DNA of 64,000 bases from Chloroflexota bacterium (GTDB lineage: Bacteria > Chloroflexota > Anaerolineae > Anaerolineales > Villigracilaceae): the NCBI GenBank assembly GCA_023459215.1, contig JAEWVF010000021.1:1-64000 (forward strand), written 5' to 3'. Position 1 is the stretch's first letter. The number at the start of each line of letters is the position of its first letter. The notes under the pieces are model-generated. The model was not told where the DNA came from. It worked only from the letters and a program-made list of their open reading frames with translations, and did not search any database. The translations under genes were made by a program, and so were the position numbers. Shown here piece by piece: positions 50,498 to 58,526 of the stretch.

Positions 50498-51076
50498 TTA
50501 CGGACAGTATGGCAATTCCGGGAATATCTTTTCAGCGTAGGTTCTCAGCCCGGCAACGTTGTCTGTCGGGAAGGTCATGAAAAACCCGGCAACGCGTTTG
50601 TCGCCATCCGGTTTGACCCATTGGGCCAGGGTGTATTCCTGGCCGTCGAATTTGGCGCTGAATTCGTACAGGCGCAGGTCGCCAGACTGGCAGAACTTGG
50701 TCTTTTGGGGATTCTCGTAACTGGAGAAGATAATTTGCGAGAAGTTGGCATCGCTGTAATACTCATCCAGGTCGGCAGCGGTGTAGCCGCAGTTGAAGAT
50801 CAGGTATTCCAGCGAGGCCAATGCGCCCAGGTCAGGCGCGTCCCAGGCGACATTGACCCGGTATGGCAGCACGGCATAGGAATTGCTCCAGATATCAGAC
50901 TCGAAGGCTGAACCGGCGAAATTCCGTGCGCGCCACAGGTCGAGGGTGTTCGAGTCCCCGGTCCCGCATTCGGTGGGCGAGTTAAGCACAAACGCGCCGA
51001 TGCCAATCGCGGCAGCCAGCACGATGACGCTGATGACCAGGCCAACGACAACAATCGTATTCTTATTTTCTGTCAT
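50498..51076 (-). CDS. single-pass exported protein of unknown function
   Basis: 192 residues from the ATG at 51076, preceded by AAGGA; the longer frame overlaps the aminotransferase gene. One N-terminal membrane helix (TIVVVGLVISVIVLAAAIGIGAFVL, residues 7-31), then an outer domain with four Cys (ECGTGDS, FNCGY, FCQSGD, YCP) that could form two disulfides. The domain has an alternating strand-helix pattern. It lies 11 bp downstream of the aminotransferase and may be in the same operon. No family recognised. Confidence 0.78.
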   Translation of the reverse strand: MTENKNTIVVVGLVISVIVLAAAIGIGAFVLNSPTECGTGDSNTLDLWRARNFAGSAFESDIWSNSYAVLPYRVNVAWDAPDLGALASLEYLIFNCGYTAADLDEYYSDANFSQIIFSSYENPQKTKFCQSGDLRLYEFSAKFDGQEYTLAQWVKPDGDKRVAGFFMTFPTDNVAGLRTYAEKIFPELPYCP

Positions 51077-51087
51077 GATGTTTTTCC

Positions 51088-52485
51088 TTAATTCAGTAAT
51101 CCGCGGGCAAAGGCCAGCAGTCGTTCGATATCGGCAAAGTTGCTGACCATGCCGACTGAGATGCGTACTGCGCCGCTCGATTTGCCATCGATGCACAGGC
51201 GGAAATCGTCGAGGGTCAGGCGGTTTTCGTGGCCGGGACCGTTGAAGCACACATCCAACTCAACCCGCGAGATGCCGAGGGCCACCTCGCCCGCGCCGGG
51301 GTTGCAGAAACAGCCGGTGCGCAGGGAGATGTTCTCGCGGTTGGCAGCCGATTCGATGTCGCGATGGTCGATGGCCTGGCCTTTTGCATTGAAAAAGTTG
51401 ACCGTTACTGCGCCGCCGCGCGAATCGGTATCGGTTGGCCCGTAAACGCGCACCAGAGGAACCCCGCTCGAGTGTTTCAGGGTGGTAATGTTGTCGAGCA
51501 GCCAGCCGGTCAGGCAGCGCACCCGCTCGTTGATCAGGTCGATGCCCATCGCTTCGATATGGCGCAAGCCGATTTCAACCGCCGGGATGTTCAGGTAATC
51601 GACTGTCCCATCTTCAAACGCGGCGTGACCTTCGGCCAGGTAATATTTATCGCCCTGAACCGAGGCAACGGTGATTGTCCCGCCGGCAAACCAGGGGCGC
51701 TGTAGCTTGTGCAATTTGTCGCGCCGGGCGATGAGCGCGCCCAGCCCGGTCGGGTAGCCGAAAATCTTGTAAAACGAGAGCGGGACAAAGTCCGGTTTGT
51801 AAACCGACAGGTCGAGGCGGTTGGTCGGGGCAAAAGCGGCGGCATCCAGCAACACATCCCAACCAGCGGCGTGGGCTTTTTCGATCCACTCCAGCGGATG
51901 TTTAACCGAAGAAAAATTCGACTGGGCCGGGAAAGCAAACAGGTTGTTTGCACCCGGTTGGGCGAGCGACAGGCTTTGGGCCAGTTGAGTTTCATCCACG
52001 CGCAGGTCGGGCAGGCAGAGCGGAACGTAAGTCACGATTGCGCCCTTGGCGTGGGCGAATTCGCGGATACCGTTGACCGAATTGTGATTGTCAAAGGTCA
52101 GCAGGTAGTGGCCGCCGGGCGCAAACGGATACGATTCGCCCACCAGTTTGAGCGCGCCGCTGGCATTGGCGGTGAAGGCCAGATCGTATTCAGCCGGGTC
52201 GGCGTTGAAAAAGCGCAAAACGTATTCGCGCGCGCCTTCGACCAGCCGGGTGGCAGCCATCGAGGTCGGGTTGGAAGAGTGCGGGTTGCCGAACACCCCG
52301 CGCAGCAGAATTTCCTGGTGTTGACGGACTTGCGAATCGGCATACAGGCCGCCGCCGGTGTAATCCAGATAAACCTGGTTGGCGCGGTCAAGACGGCCAT
52401 AATCGTTGGCGCGGATTTGGTCGATGGAACTGGTTTGCGAATAGCCGGGGTATTTGGCGAGAAAATCACGATATCGTTTGTCCAT
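51088..52485 (-). CDS. class V aminotransferase (cysteine desulfurase / Moco sulfurase-like)
   Basis: PLP enzyme of 465 residues from the ATG at 52485 (AGGAG upstream). The pattern VYLDYTGGGLYADSQVRQHQEIL and GNPHSSNPTSMAATRLVEGAREYVLRFFNAD resembles the N-terminal domain of molybdenum-cofactor sulfurases. The PLP Lys is in PLSFYKIFGYPTGLGALI, and the loop TGCFCNPGA carries Cys suited to hold a persulfide. There is no C-terminal MOSC domain. It could supply sulfur to a molybdoenzyme or other target, but plain cysteine desulfurase-type activity is also possible. Confidence 0.87.
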   Translation of the reverse strand: MDKRYRDFLAKYPGYSQTSSIDQIRANDYGRLDRANQVYLDYTGGGLYADSQVRQHQEILLRGVFGNPHSSNPTSMAATRLVEGAREYVLRFFNADPAEYDLAFTANASGALKLVGESYPFAPGGHYLLTFDNHNSVNGIREFAHAKGAIVTYVPLCLPDLRVDETQLAQSLSLAQPGANNLFAFPAQSNFSSVKHPLEWIEKAHAAGWDVLLDAAAFAPTNRLDLSVYKPDFVPLSFYKIFGYPTGLGALIARRDKLHKLQRPWFAGGTITVASVQGDKYYLAEGHAAFEDGTVDYLNIPAVEIGLRHIEAMGIDLINERVRCLTGWLLDNITTLKHSSGVPLVRVYGPTDTDSRGGAVTVNFFNAKGQAIDHRDIESAANRENISLRTGCFCNPGAGEVALGISRVELDVCFNGPGHENRLTLDDFRLCIDGKSSGAVRISVGMVSNFADIERLLAFARGLLN

Positions 52486-52569
52486 AGTTGCGCTCCTGCT
52501 TCCATTTAACCACACCTGGCGGGGCTTGCAAACTGCCAAAAATCACGTTTTTGATTGCGCTTGTGCGGC

Positions 52570-52575
52570 TATAAT
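52570..52575 (+). promoter_or_regulatory. -10 box near the start of the 52584 gene
   Basis: TATAAT eight bases before the ATG at 52584; no Shine-Dalgarno, again pointing to a leaderless or nearly leaderless mRNA. No good -35 was found. Confidence 0.4.
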
Positions 52576-52583
52576 TGGCCCTG

Positions 52584-54104
52584 ATGATTTCGCTGCGCTT
52601 TTTTCAAAAATATTGGGCCGATTTCCTGGCTGCTTTGCTGGTTTTGGCCGGGCTGGGTTTGCGCTTGCGCCAGTACCTTTCGGGACGTTCGTTATGGCTG
52701 GATGAGGCCATGCTGGCTTTGAACATCGTCCAGCGCGATTTTGGCGGATTGTTCCAGCCGCTGGATTATGACCAGGGCGCGCCAATCGGCTTTCTCCTGC
52801 TCGAAAAGCTGACCATCAGCCTGCTGCGGAACGGCGAACTAACCCTGCGCCTGCCTTCCGTTATCGCCGGTTGCCTCGCGCTGATTTTTTTCTATCTGCT
52901 GCTGCGCCGAAGCCTATCTCCGGCGGGGATGTTGCCGGCCCTGGCCTTGTTCGCTTTTTCCGAACGATTGATTTATTACACTTCCGAACTCAAGCAATAC
53001 AGTTTCGATGTTTTTGTCGCGCTGACCTTGTTGCTGGTTTTCCTGTACCTGGTTCCCAGGCAGGAAGATGAGCAGCCGTCTGGGCGCGCCTGGCTGCCCT
53101 TGCTCCTGGCCGGCATGGCGGCTGTCTGGTTCTCACACCCGTCCGTCTTTGCGCTTTCCGGTATCGGTTTGACCCTGCTCTGGCAGAATCGCCGCAACCG
53201 GCGCAGGCTGACCCAGGTGGGGCTGGTCATTTTGGGCTGGCTGGTCAGTTTTGGCGGGGTTTTCCTGGTCAGTCTGAATTCCCTGGCTGCCAACGAATTC
53301 CTGATGGCTTACTGGCAGGATTATTTCATGCCGATTCCGCCCTGGAACAATCTGGACTGGCTTCCGAATACCCTGGCCATGACCCTGAGTTATTTTGGCT
53401 TGGGCGGCTGGCCCAACTGGCTGACTCTTATCCTGTTGCTGGGCGGTTTGCTCACCCTGGGGCGCATCCGGCCATCTTTGGGCCTGGTTTTTGCCCTGAC
53501 TCTGCTGGCCGCATTTGGCGCCTCGGCGCTGGGGAAATATCCGCTTGGCGGGCGGATGCTGCTCTTTGTGGCGCCAACCAGCATTGGCCTGGCTGGCGCG
53601 GCCTGCGAAGGGATTTGCTTGATGTTGGGGCGCATCCGTTGGGCGGCAGTATTGAGCGTTGCTGCGTTGGCGTATGCGCTATCTTTCCAGTCTGCTGCGA
53701 TTGCGGTGGAGAACTTCCGCAACCCGCGCATGCAAGAGAATATGCATCCGGCCCTGCGCATTTTGAGCGCCCAATATCGACCCGAAGACCGGGTTTATAT
53801 CTATCCCTGGGCTGAGCCGGCTTTTCGTTACTACGCTCCATTTTATGGTTTTACGGAAACCCAATTCACAAGCGGCCAGGCAGACCCGCCTCAGGCTTTG
53901 ACCGCTACGCTGACGGATGTTGGTGGAATGCGCGGCCATGCGCGAGTCTGGATTTTGTTCTCTCACGTTTACGAAGCGAACGGAGTGAATGAACAGGAAG
54001 CCATCCATTCAGAAATCGAGCGACAGGGTTGGGGAAAGTGCAAGCTCGAATCGCGCGAACCGGGAACATCCGTTTTGCTGTACCTGTGTGATTTTTCCCC
54101 GTAA
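52584..54104 (+). CDS. GT39-like membrane glycosyltransferase
   Basis: 506 residues with about ten membrane helices and a C-terminal outer domain. The early SGRSLWLDEAMLALNIVQRDF (Asp-Glu of the catalytic loop after helix 1) and PLDYDQGAPIGFLLLEKL follow the dolichyl- or undecaprenyl-phosphate-mannose glycosyltransferase pattern (GT39/83). Such enzymes move a sugar from a lipid carrier to a protein or polymer outside the cell. Convergent with a second enzyme of the same type. Donor and acceptor are unknown. Confidence 0.85.
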   Translation: MISLRFFQKYWADFLAALLVLAGLGLRLRQYLSGRSLWLDEAMLALNIVQRDFGGLFQPLDYDQGAPIGFLLLEKLTISLLRNGELTLRLPSVIAGCLALIFFYLLLRRSLSPAGMLPALALFAFSERLIYYTSELKQYSFDVFVALTLLLVFLYLVPRQEDEQPSGRAWLPLLLAGMAAVWFSHPSVFALSGIGLTLLWQNRRNRRRLTQVGLVILGWLVSFGGVFLVSLNSLAANEFLMAYWQDYFMPIPPWNNLDWLPNTLAMTLSYFGLGGWPNWLTLILLLGGLLTLGRIRPSLGLVFALTLLAAFGASALGKYPLGGRMLLFVAPTSIGLAGAACEGICLMLGRIRWAAVLSVAALAYALSFQSAAIAVENFRNPRMQENMHPALRILSAQYRPEDRVYIYPWAEPAFRYYAPFYGFTETQFTSGQADPPQALTATLTDVGGMRGHARVWILFSHVYEANGVNEQEAIHSEIERQGWGKCKLESREPGTSVLLYLCDFSP

Positions 54105-54108
54105 CACT

Positions 54109-55635
54109 TTATTTTTTCTTTTCCCAGACCAGATACCGTTCATCTGAATAAATGAGATTCCAGTTGCGGGTTTCTTTAATCTGGACATTCAACCAGCGGC
54201 TGTTTGGCCCAATCAGCAGATCAGGGTTGGTTTTGTTTTGGGTCAGTAACTCTTGTATACAGTTCCACTCTTTTTGGTCCTGACAATTACGCAGGTTAAT
54301 CAGGATTTGTAACTGCTCGGCGTAAATTCCCTTCCATTCACTGCCCCAGAGAGCAAAAACAGGTGTGCGCTCAAGCAGGTAGGGGAACCACTCCGCCTCA
54401 TTGATTTTGCCAATGTACAGATAAGTTAATTGCGGATCGGTTTCCTCGCGCACAAATTGAGCCATTTTTATGGAATAAACATCGATTTCAGGCTCAAAGC
54501 GGGCAATTTCACTTATATTCCCAACCACGGAAGCCAGGATGGCTGCTAAAACAAGAATGGATAGAAGCGCAAACCCGATGCGTGGCAAGGCCCAGGATAT
54601 TTTTTCCCTGTCGTTGAATTTTTCCAGAACCCAGGCGGCAAAATATCCGGCCATGAGCGCAGTCGGGATGGGCAGGAAAATCGAGGCTTCTCCCATGATG
54701 AGGGTAATCAGGAAAGCCAACGGAAGTTGAACTTTTTTTTGCAGGAGAAGCAGGATAAATCCCGGTAAGGCCAACACAGCCAGGAACCAGTTGCCAGCGA
54801 TGAAAGCCAGATGGTCCGCCAGGAAACCGAGCGCAGCACCCGTATCCCGGAACAATAGGGCAAAGAAATCCGTATTGCGATGCGAGGAGGAAGCTGCCAG
54901 CAAACTCTCCAATCCGTGGCGCGAGATAACCAGTCCGAGCCAGGGAGATGCCGTCAGCAAGGCCAGCAGTAAAATTCCAAGAGAAATCGCCGCTCGCTTC
55001 GGTTTCCACTCGGAGAGCAGGAAAATGATTCCCATTAGCGCAGCGAAAGCGGTATAAAGCAGATGGGTTGTCAACAGCAGGCCAAGACAAAGCCCGGCAA
55101 ATAGAAAATCTCTCCAGCCGGGTTGTCGAAGGGCGCGCAGGTAAAACAACAAACCTGCGAAACACAACACTAGCGCCAGTCCGCGTACCACCCCTGCCGA
55201 CCAAACATGGGTGTAGTAAATCGATGGTGCGCTGGCGGTCAGGATTAGCCCAATCAGGGCGGCGGTTTTCGAACCGGTCAGTTCTAGGGTTAAGAAATAT
55301 AAGGGGATTAGCGCCAGGATGGAGAAAACAGCCGGGATAAACCGTAAATAAGCCCAGGTGGAGATGCCCAATTTGATGGCAAAGGCAAAAATATACATCG
55401 CCAGCGGCGGGTAGACAAAAGGAATTCCTCCCGGCCCATAATGGGGGATGTCTGTGGGCAGGGCAAAATTTGCTTCAGCAATTTGTTCTGCCATTTGGGT
55501 AAACATGCCGGCATATCCCAACGGGAAGGGCTGCCGAAAAGCCTGGAAGAAGAAAACCGGTGCGATGAGCAGCAGACCTATCAAGAGCAGGGAATGATTC
55601 CGCAGGCGAGTATGGATTGATTTTAAAAGAGTCAT
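54109..55635 (-). CDS. GT39-like membrane glycosyltransferase
   Basis: 508 residues, about eleven membrane helices. N-terminal loop GYAGMFTQMAEQIAEANFALPTDIPHYGPGGIPFVYPPLAMYI follows the PMT/ArnT-like layout, though the usual Asp-Glu pair is less plain than in the 52584 gene. Outer C-terminal domain from about residue 390 includes LYIGKINEAEWFPYLLERTPVFALWGSEW. Three bases separate its stop from that of the convergent gene and no terminator hairpin is visible. Codon composition is slightly more AT-rich than the neighbour. Confidence 0.8.
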   Translation of the reverse strand: MTLLKSIHTRLRNHSLLLIGLLLIAPVFFFQAFRQPFPLGYAGMFTQMAEQIAEANFALPTDIPHYGPGGIPFVYPPLAMYIFAFAIKLGISTWAYLRFIPAVFSILALIPLYFLTLELTGSKTAALIGLILTASAPSIYYTHVWSAGVVRGLALVLCFAGLLFYLRALRQPGWRDFLFAGLCLGLLLTTHLLYTAFAALMGIIFLLSEWKPKRAAISLGILLLALLTASPWLGLVISRHGLESLLAASSSHRNTDFFALLFRDTGAALGFLADHLAFIAGNWFLAVLALPGFILLLLQKKVQLPLAFLITLIMGEASIFLPIPTALMAGYFAAWVLEKFNDREKISWALPRIGFALLSILVLAAILASVVGNISEIARFEPEIDVYSIKMAQFVREETDPQLTYLYIGKINEAEWFPYLLERTPVFALWGSEWKGIYAEQLQILINLRNCQDQKEWNCIQELLTQNKTNPDLLIGPNSRWLNVQIKETRNWNLIYSDERYLVWEKKK

Positions 55636-55645
55636 GGGCTGAATT

Positions 55646-57223
55646 CTAAAACATTTTTTGCCATTTGCTTAACGCCCAACGGCCGGTTTCAGGGTGGGCG
55701 CGGCCTTCGAGATCGGTGAACTCATCCGACTCGAGCGCGGTGTGGATGAGCTTGCGTATATTCCCTACCGCCTCATCGCCAAAAATCAAATGGTTTTTTT
55801 CGGCCAGGGCCAGCAGCGCGGATGCATGCAGGCTGAGGTACTCTGCCGGTTCGGCGCGTTTTTCCAGGGCCTGGCGTAGCACTCGGCGGATGAAGTTCAC
55901 ATCTGCCGGAACGGGTTTCTTCCGGCTCGTTTTCTTTTGCGAAAAAGTGATGATCGCCAGCTCGGCATTTTTCTCGGTTTCAAACGAGTCCACCTGCCAG
56001 CCGCTTGTCGCAGCGGCCAGTATCAGCGCCGAGAGAAAGTCCGGTTCCAGTTCGGGGACAAGGGCATGGAAGGGCACACGCTCGCCTGCGGCCTGGCGCA
56101 GGTTGTTGAACAGGGAGCGTAACGCCTCGGCGTGCCATTGCCAGTCATATCTCCTGCGGCGCAAAACGGCTTTGAAGGGGGCAACCGCCTGACGACCCCA
56201 TAACCAGCCTGCCCACAAGGCCGAAAGCGTCCAGAAGGCCTGGTTGGGACGCGGGATAATCCCGGCCAGGGCGGCAATGGGCAGGTCGATAGGTTCTGCA
56301 ACGGCTTCACGCAGGGGGCCTTCGTAAATGACCAGCCCGCCATTTTCGGGTGGTTCATCGGGCCACAGGGTATGCGCCACACCATCCGGGGCGACTGGCG
56401 AAAAGCCGATCCAGAAGTTAACGGCTTTTTCGAGCGCCTGCCAGGCGTTATATTCGCGAAAAATACCCGGCAGGGACAACTGGCGCGGACGCGGACGCTC
56501 CCCTCCGTGCGGCCAAAGGCTGTTGCATTGGTCGAGGGCATACAGGATCAAGGCTACCAGACAGCGCCGGCGTTCATCGCTGGTCGAGATGCTGTCGAGG
56601 CGGTTGATGACTGTTCCCAGGGCATAGACGGCGCGCGGCAGGTACAAGCGCAGGGCTTCCTCGGCGTGGGTGCGGTCGGGATCGTCCAGCGCGGCGACGC
56701 GCTCCAGGGCGCGCGAGCGGTGCAGGCCTTCAGCATGCGACCAGCGCGCAGCTTGCTGCCGGTCCTCGTCGCTGGCGGGTCTTTCGCCCATATCGCCGCA
56801 GGCCGGGCAGGTGTAGGTTTTTGCCAATAGTTCGCCGTTTTTGCCATCCCAGGTGAAGAATTCAGCCGGGACGGGCTGGTTGCAGGCGGCGCAATGAGTC
56901 TGGTACAGGTTTTGCAGGTGGATTTCGAGGCGTTCATCGTCTTTACGGGCGATGGCCAGGTCTGAGAGCGCGGCGCGCAGGTCGGCTTCGCCGGGTGGGT
57001 GGGCAGCCAGGTCAAGCAGGAAGCGGATGATCGGGTTGCCGGCGGTGGCCAGTACCCGGATTCCGCTGGCGGCCAGTTGAACCGGCAATCGCGGGGACGC
57101 GGCCAGGGGTTCCAGCAGCCAGGCTGCGGGGGGCGCGATCCGATTGGACCAAGCCTGGGTCACCTCCCCTGGCAGGGGCGGCAGGTAGCGGCTGAGGGGG
57201 GCGGAGAAATCGAGCGTATTCAC
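55646..57223 (-). CDS. DNA-methylase-like protein with zinc-binding insert, function unknown
   Basis: 525 residues from a GTG at 57223; the longer frame begins with a TTG lacking a ribosome site. N-terminal VLATAGNPIIRFLLDLAAHPPGEADLRAALSDLA resembles the nucleotide-fold part with an Asn-Pro-Ile-like motif seen in DNA methylases. Residues about 105-145 hold a zinc ribbon: THCAACNQPVPAEFFTWD...YTCPACGDMGERP. The remaining 350 residues are helical without clear catalytic motifs (a NGGLVIYEGPLREAVAEP segment). I recall related proteins across Chloroflexi. It may be a DNA- or RNA-modifying enzyme or a degenerate one. Confidence 0.68.
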   Translation of the reverse strand: MNTLDFSAPLSRYLPPLPGEVTQAWSNRIAPPAAWLLEPLAASPRLPVQLAASGIRVLATAGNPIIRFLLDLAAHPPGEADLRAALSDLAIARKDDERLEIHLQNLYQTHCAACNQPVPAEFFTWDGKNGELLAKTYTCPACGDMGERPASDEDRQQAARWSHAEGLHRSRALERVAALDDPDRTHAEEALRLYLPRAVYALGTVINRLDSISTSDERRRCLVALILYALDQCNSLWPHGGERPRPRQLSLPGIFREYNAWQALEKAVNFWIGFSPVAPDGVAHTLWPDEPPENGGLVIYEGPLREAVAEPIDLPIAALAGIIPRPNQAFWTLSALWAGWLWGRQAVAPFKAVLRRRRYDWQWHAEALRSLFNNLRQAAGERVPFHALVPELEPDFLSALILAAATSGWQVDSFETEKNAELAIITFSQKKTSRKKPVPADVNFIRRVLRQALEKRAEPAEYLSLHASALLALAEKNHLIFGDEAVGNIRKLIHTALESDEFTDLEGRAHPETGRWALSKWQKMF

Positions 57224-57343
57224 AAAAATAGGATAGCACAAAGTTGGCGGCGGCAACGGTTTTGCTGATTGGGGGCGCTATGTTGCCTTACAAATTTCTA
57301 ACACCCTCTCATTCTACACGGATTTATGCTATCATAAATTGCT

Positions 57344-58510
57344 ATGAGCCCACAATTTGTCGAAAAAATCCTTGTCATCGATGCCGACGACCACAGCCGC
57401 GATTTGATCGTGCGCCAGACACTGCAACCCTCCGGTTATCAGGTGAAAGCGGCAGAAGATGCCGGGTCGGCGATCCGTTATGCGCTGGAGTTCCAGCCGG
57501 ACGTCATCATTGCAGATTTGAACCTGCCTGGCCTGAGCGGCAAGGATATGCTGGTGGCTTTTTCTTCGCAGGGCATCAACACCCCGGTGATTGTGATGGC
57601 CGAGAAGGGCGAGGAGCCGAAGGTGATCCAGGCGTTTCGCCTGGGGGCTTCGGATTATTTCCTGCGGCCTGTCCGCGAGCCGGAGGTGCTTTCCACGGTC
57701 GAGCGCGCCCTGAAGCAGGTACGCGAGTCGCGTTCGCGCCAAAAGCTGGATGAGCAGCTTAAGACAGCCAACGCTGAATTGCAGCGCCGCCTGCGCGAAA
57801 TGACCACCATTTTTGCGGTTGGCCGGGCGGTGATTTCTGTCACCGACCAGCGGGTGTTGTTCGAGAAGATCGCTGAGGCAATTACCACGGTTTCAGAAGC
57901 CGATATGGGCTGGCTGACGCTCAAGGATGATAAAAGCAAATCTTTCCTGCTGGTGGCGCATCGCCGCCTGCCTGATTCGTGGGGCAAGAGAATTAACGAG
58001 TCCCTGGACGATGGCGTCAGTTCGCTGGTGGCCATGTCGGCAGAGAGTTTGAGCATCAGCGGCCAGCCGCTGGCAAAATTTAAGATTTCTTCTCTGGGAA
58101 AATCTGCCCTGGTCGTGCCGATCAAGGTTCAGCAGGAAGTGATTGGCTTGATGGTTGTGGTGCGCAAAACGGAACGCGCTTTTGGGGAGGGTGAGCAGCA
58201 TTTGTTGGAAGCCATTGCCGACTATGCTTCGATCTCGCTGGTTAATTCGCGCTTGTTCCGCGCGCTGGCGCACAACGTCGAACTGGCCCAGGCTGGCGAG
58301 CGCCGCAAGAACGAGTTGCTGCAAAACCTGCGCCAGGAATCGCAGCCCATTTTGCAGTCGGCGATTTATCCACTGGAAGTGGTGTTGAGCGAAAAGACGG
58401 GTTCGCTGAGCGATGAACAAAAACAAGCCCTGACAACCACTCAAAACTCATTAAAGCGGCTTAGTTTTTTGATGAATCAGCAAATAACACAGCCAAAGCC
58501 AAAAGATTAA
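57344..58510 (+). CDS. response regulator with GAF domain
   Basis: 388 residues. Residues 1-125 are a receiver with the phosphorylatable Asp58 (DVIIADLNLPGLSGKD), Asp-Asp near the start (VIDADDHSRD) and the Lys-like switch in FLRPVREPE. A coiled linker (residues 130-160) joins a GAF domain (residues 165-300, IFAVGRAVISVTDQRVLFEKI...VQQEVIGLMVV). The C-terminal helical part (310-380) resembles a histidine-kinase dimerisation helix but shows no conserved phospho-His. No DNA-binding domain. 16 bp upstream of the kinase gene, so one operon; likely a signalling relay partner. Confidence 0.9.
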   Translation: MSPQFVEKILVIDADDHSRDLIVRQTLQPSGYQVKAAEDAGSAIRYALEFQPDVIIADLNLPGLSGKDMLVAFSSQGINTPVIVMAEKGEEPKVIQAFRLGASDYFLRPVREPEVLSTVERALKQVRESRSRQKLDEQLKTANAELQRRLREMTTIFAVGRAVISVTDQRVLFEKIAEAITTVSEADMGWLTLKDDKSKSFLLVAHRRLPDSWGKRINESLDDGVSSLVAMSAESLSISGQPLAKFKISSLGKSALVVPIKVQQEVIGLMVVVRKTERAFGEGEQHLLEAIADYASISLVNSRLFRALAHNVELAQAGERRKNELLQNLRQESQPILQSAIYPLEVVLSEKTGSLSDEQKQALTTTQNSLKRLSFLMNQQITQPKPKD

Positions 58511-58526
58511 GATAAAATAATCGCGG

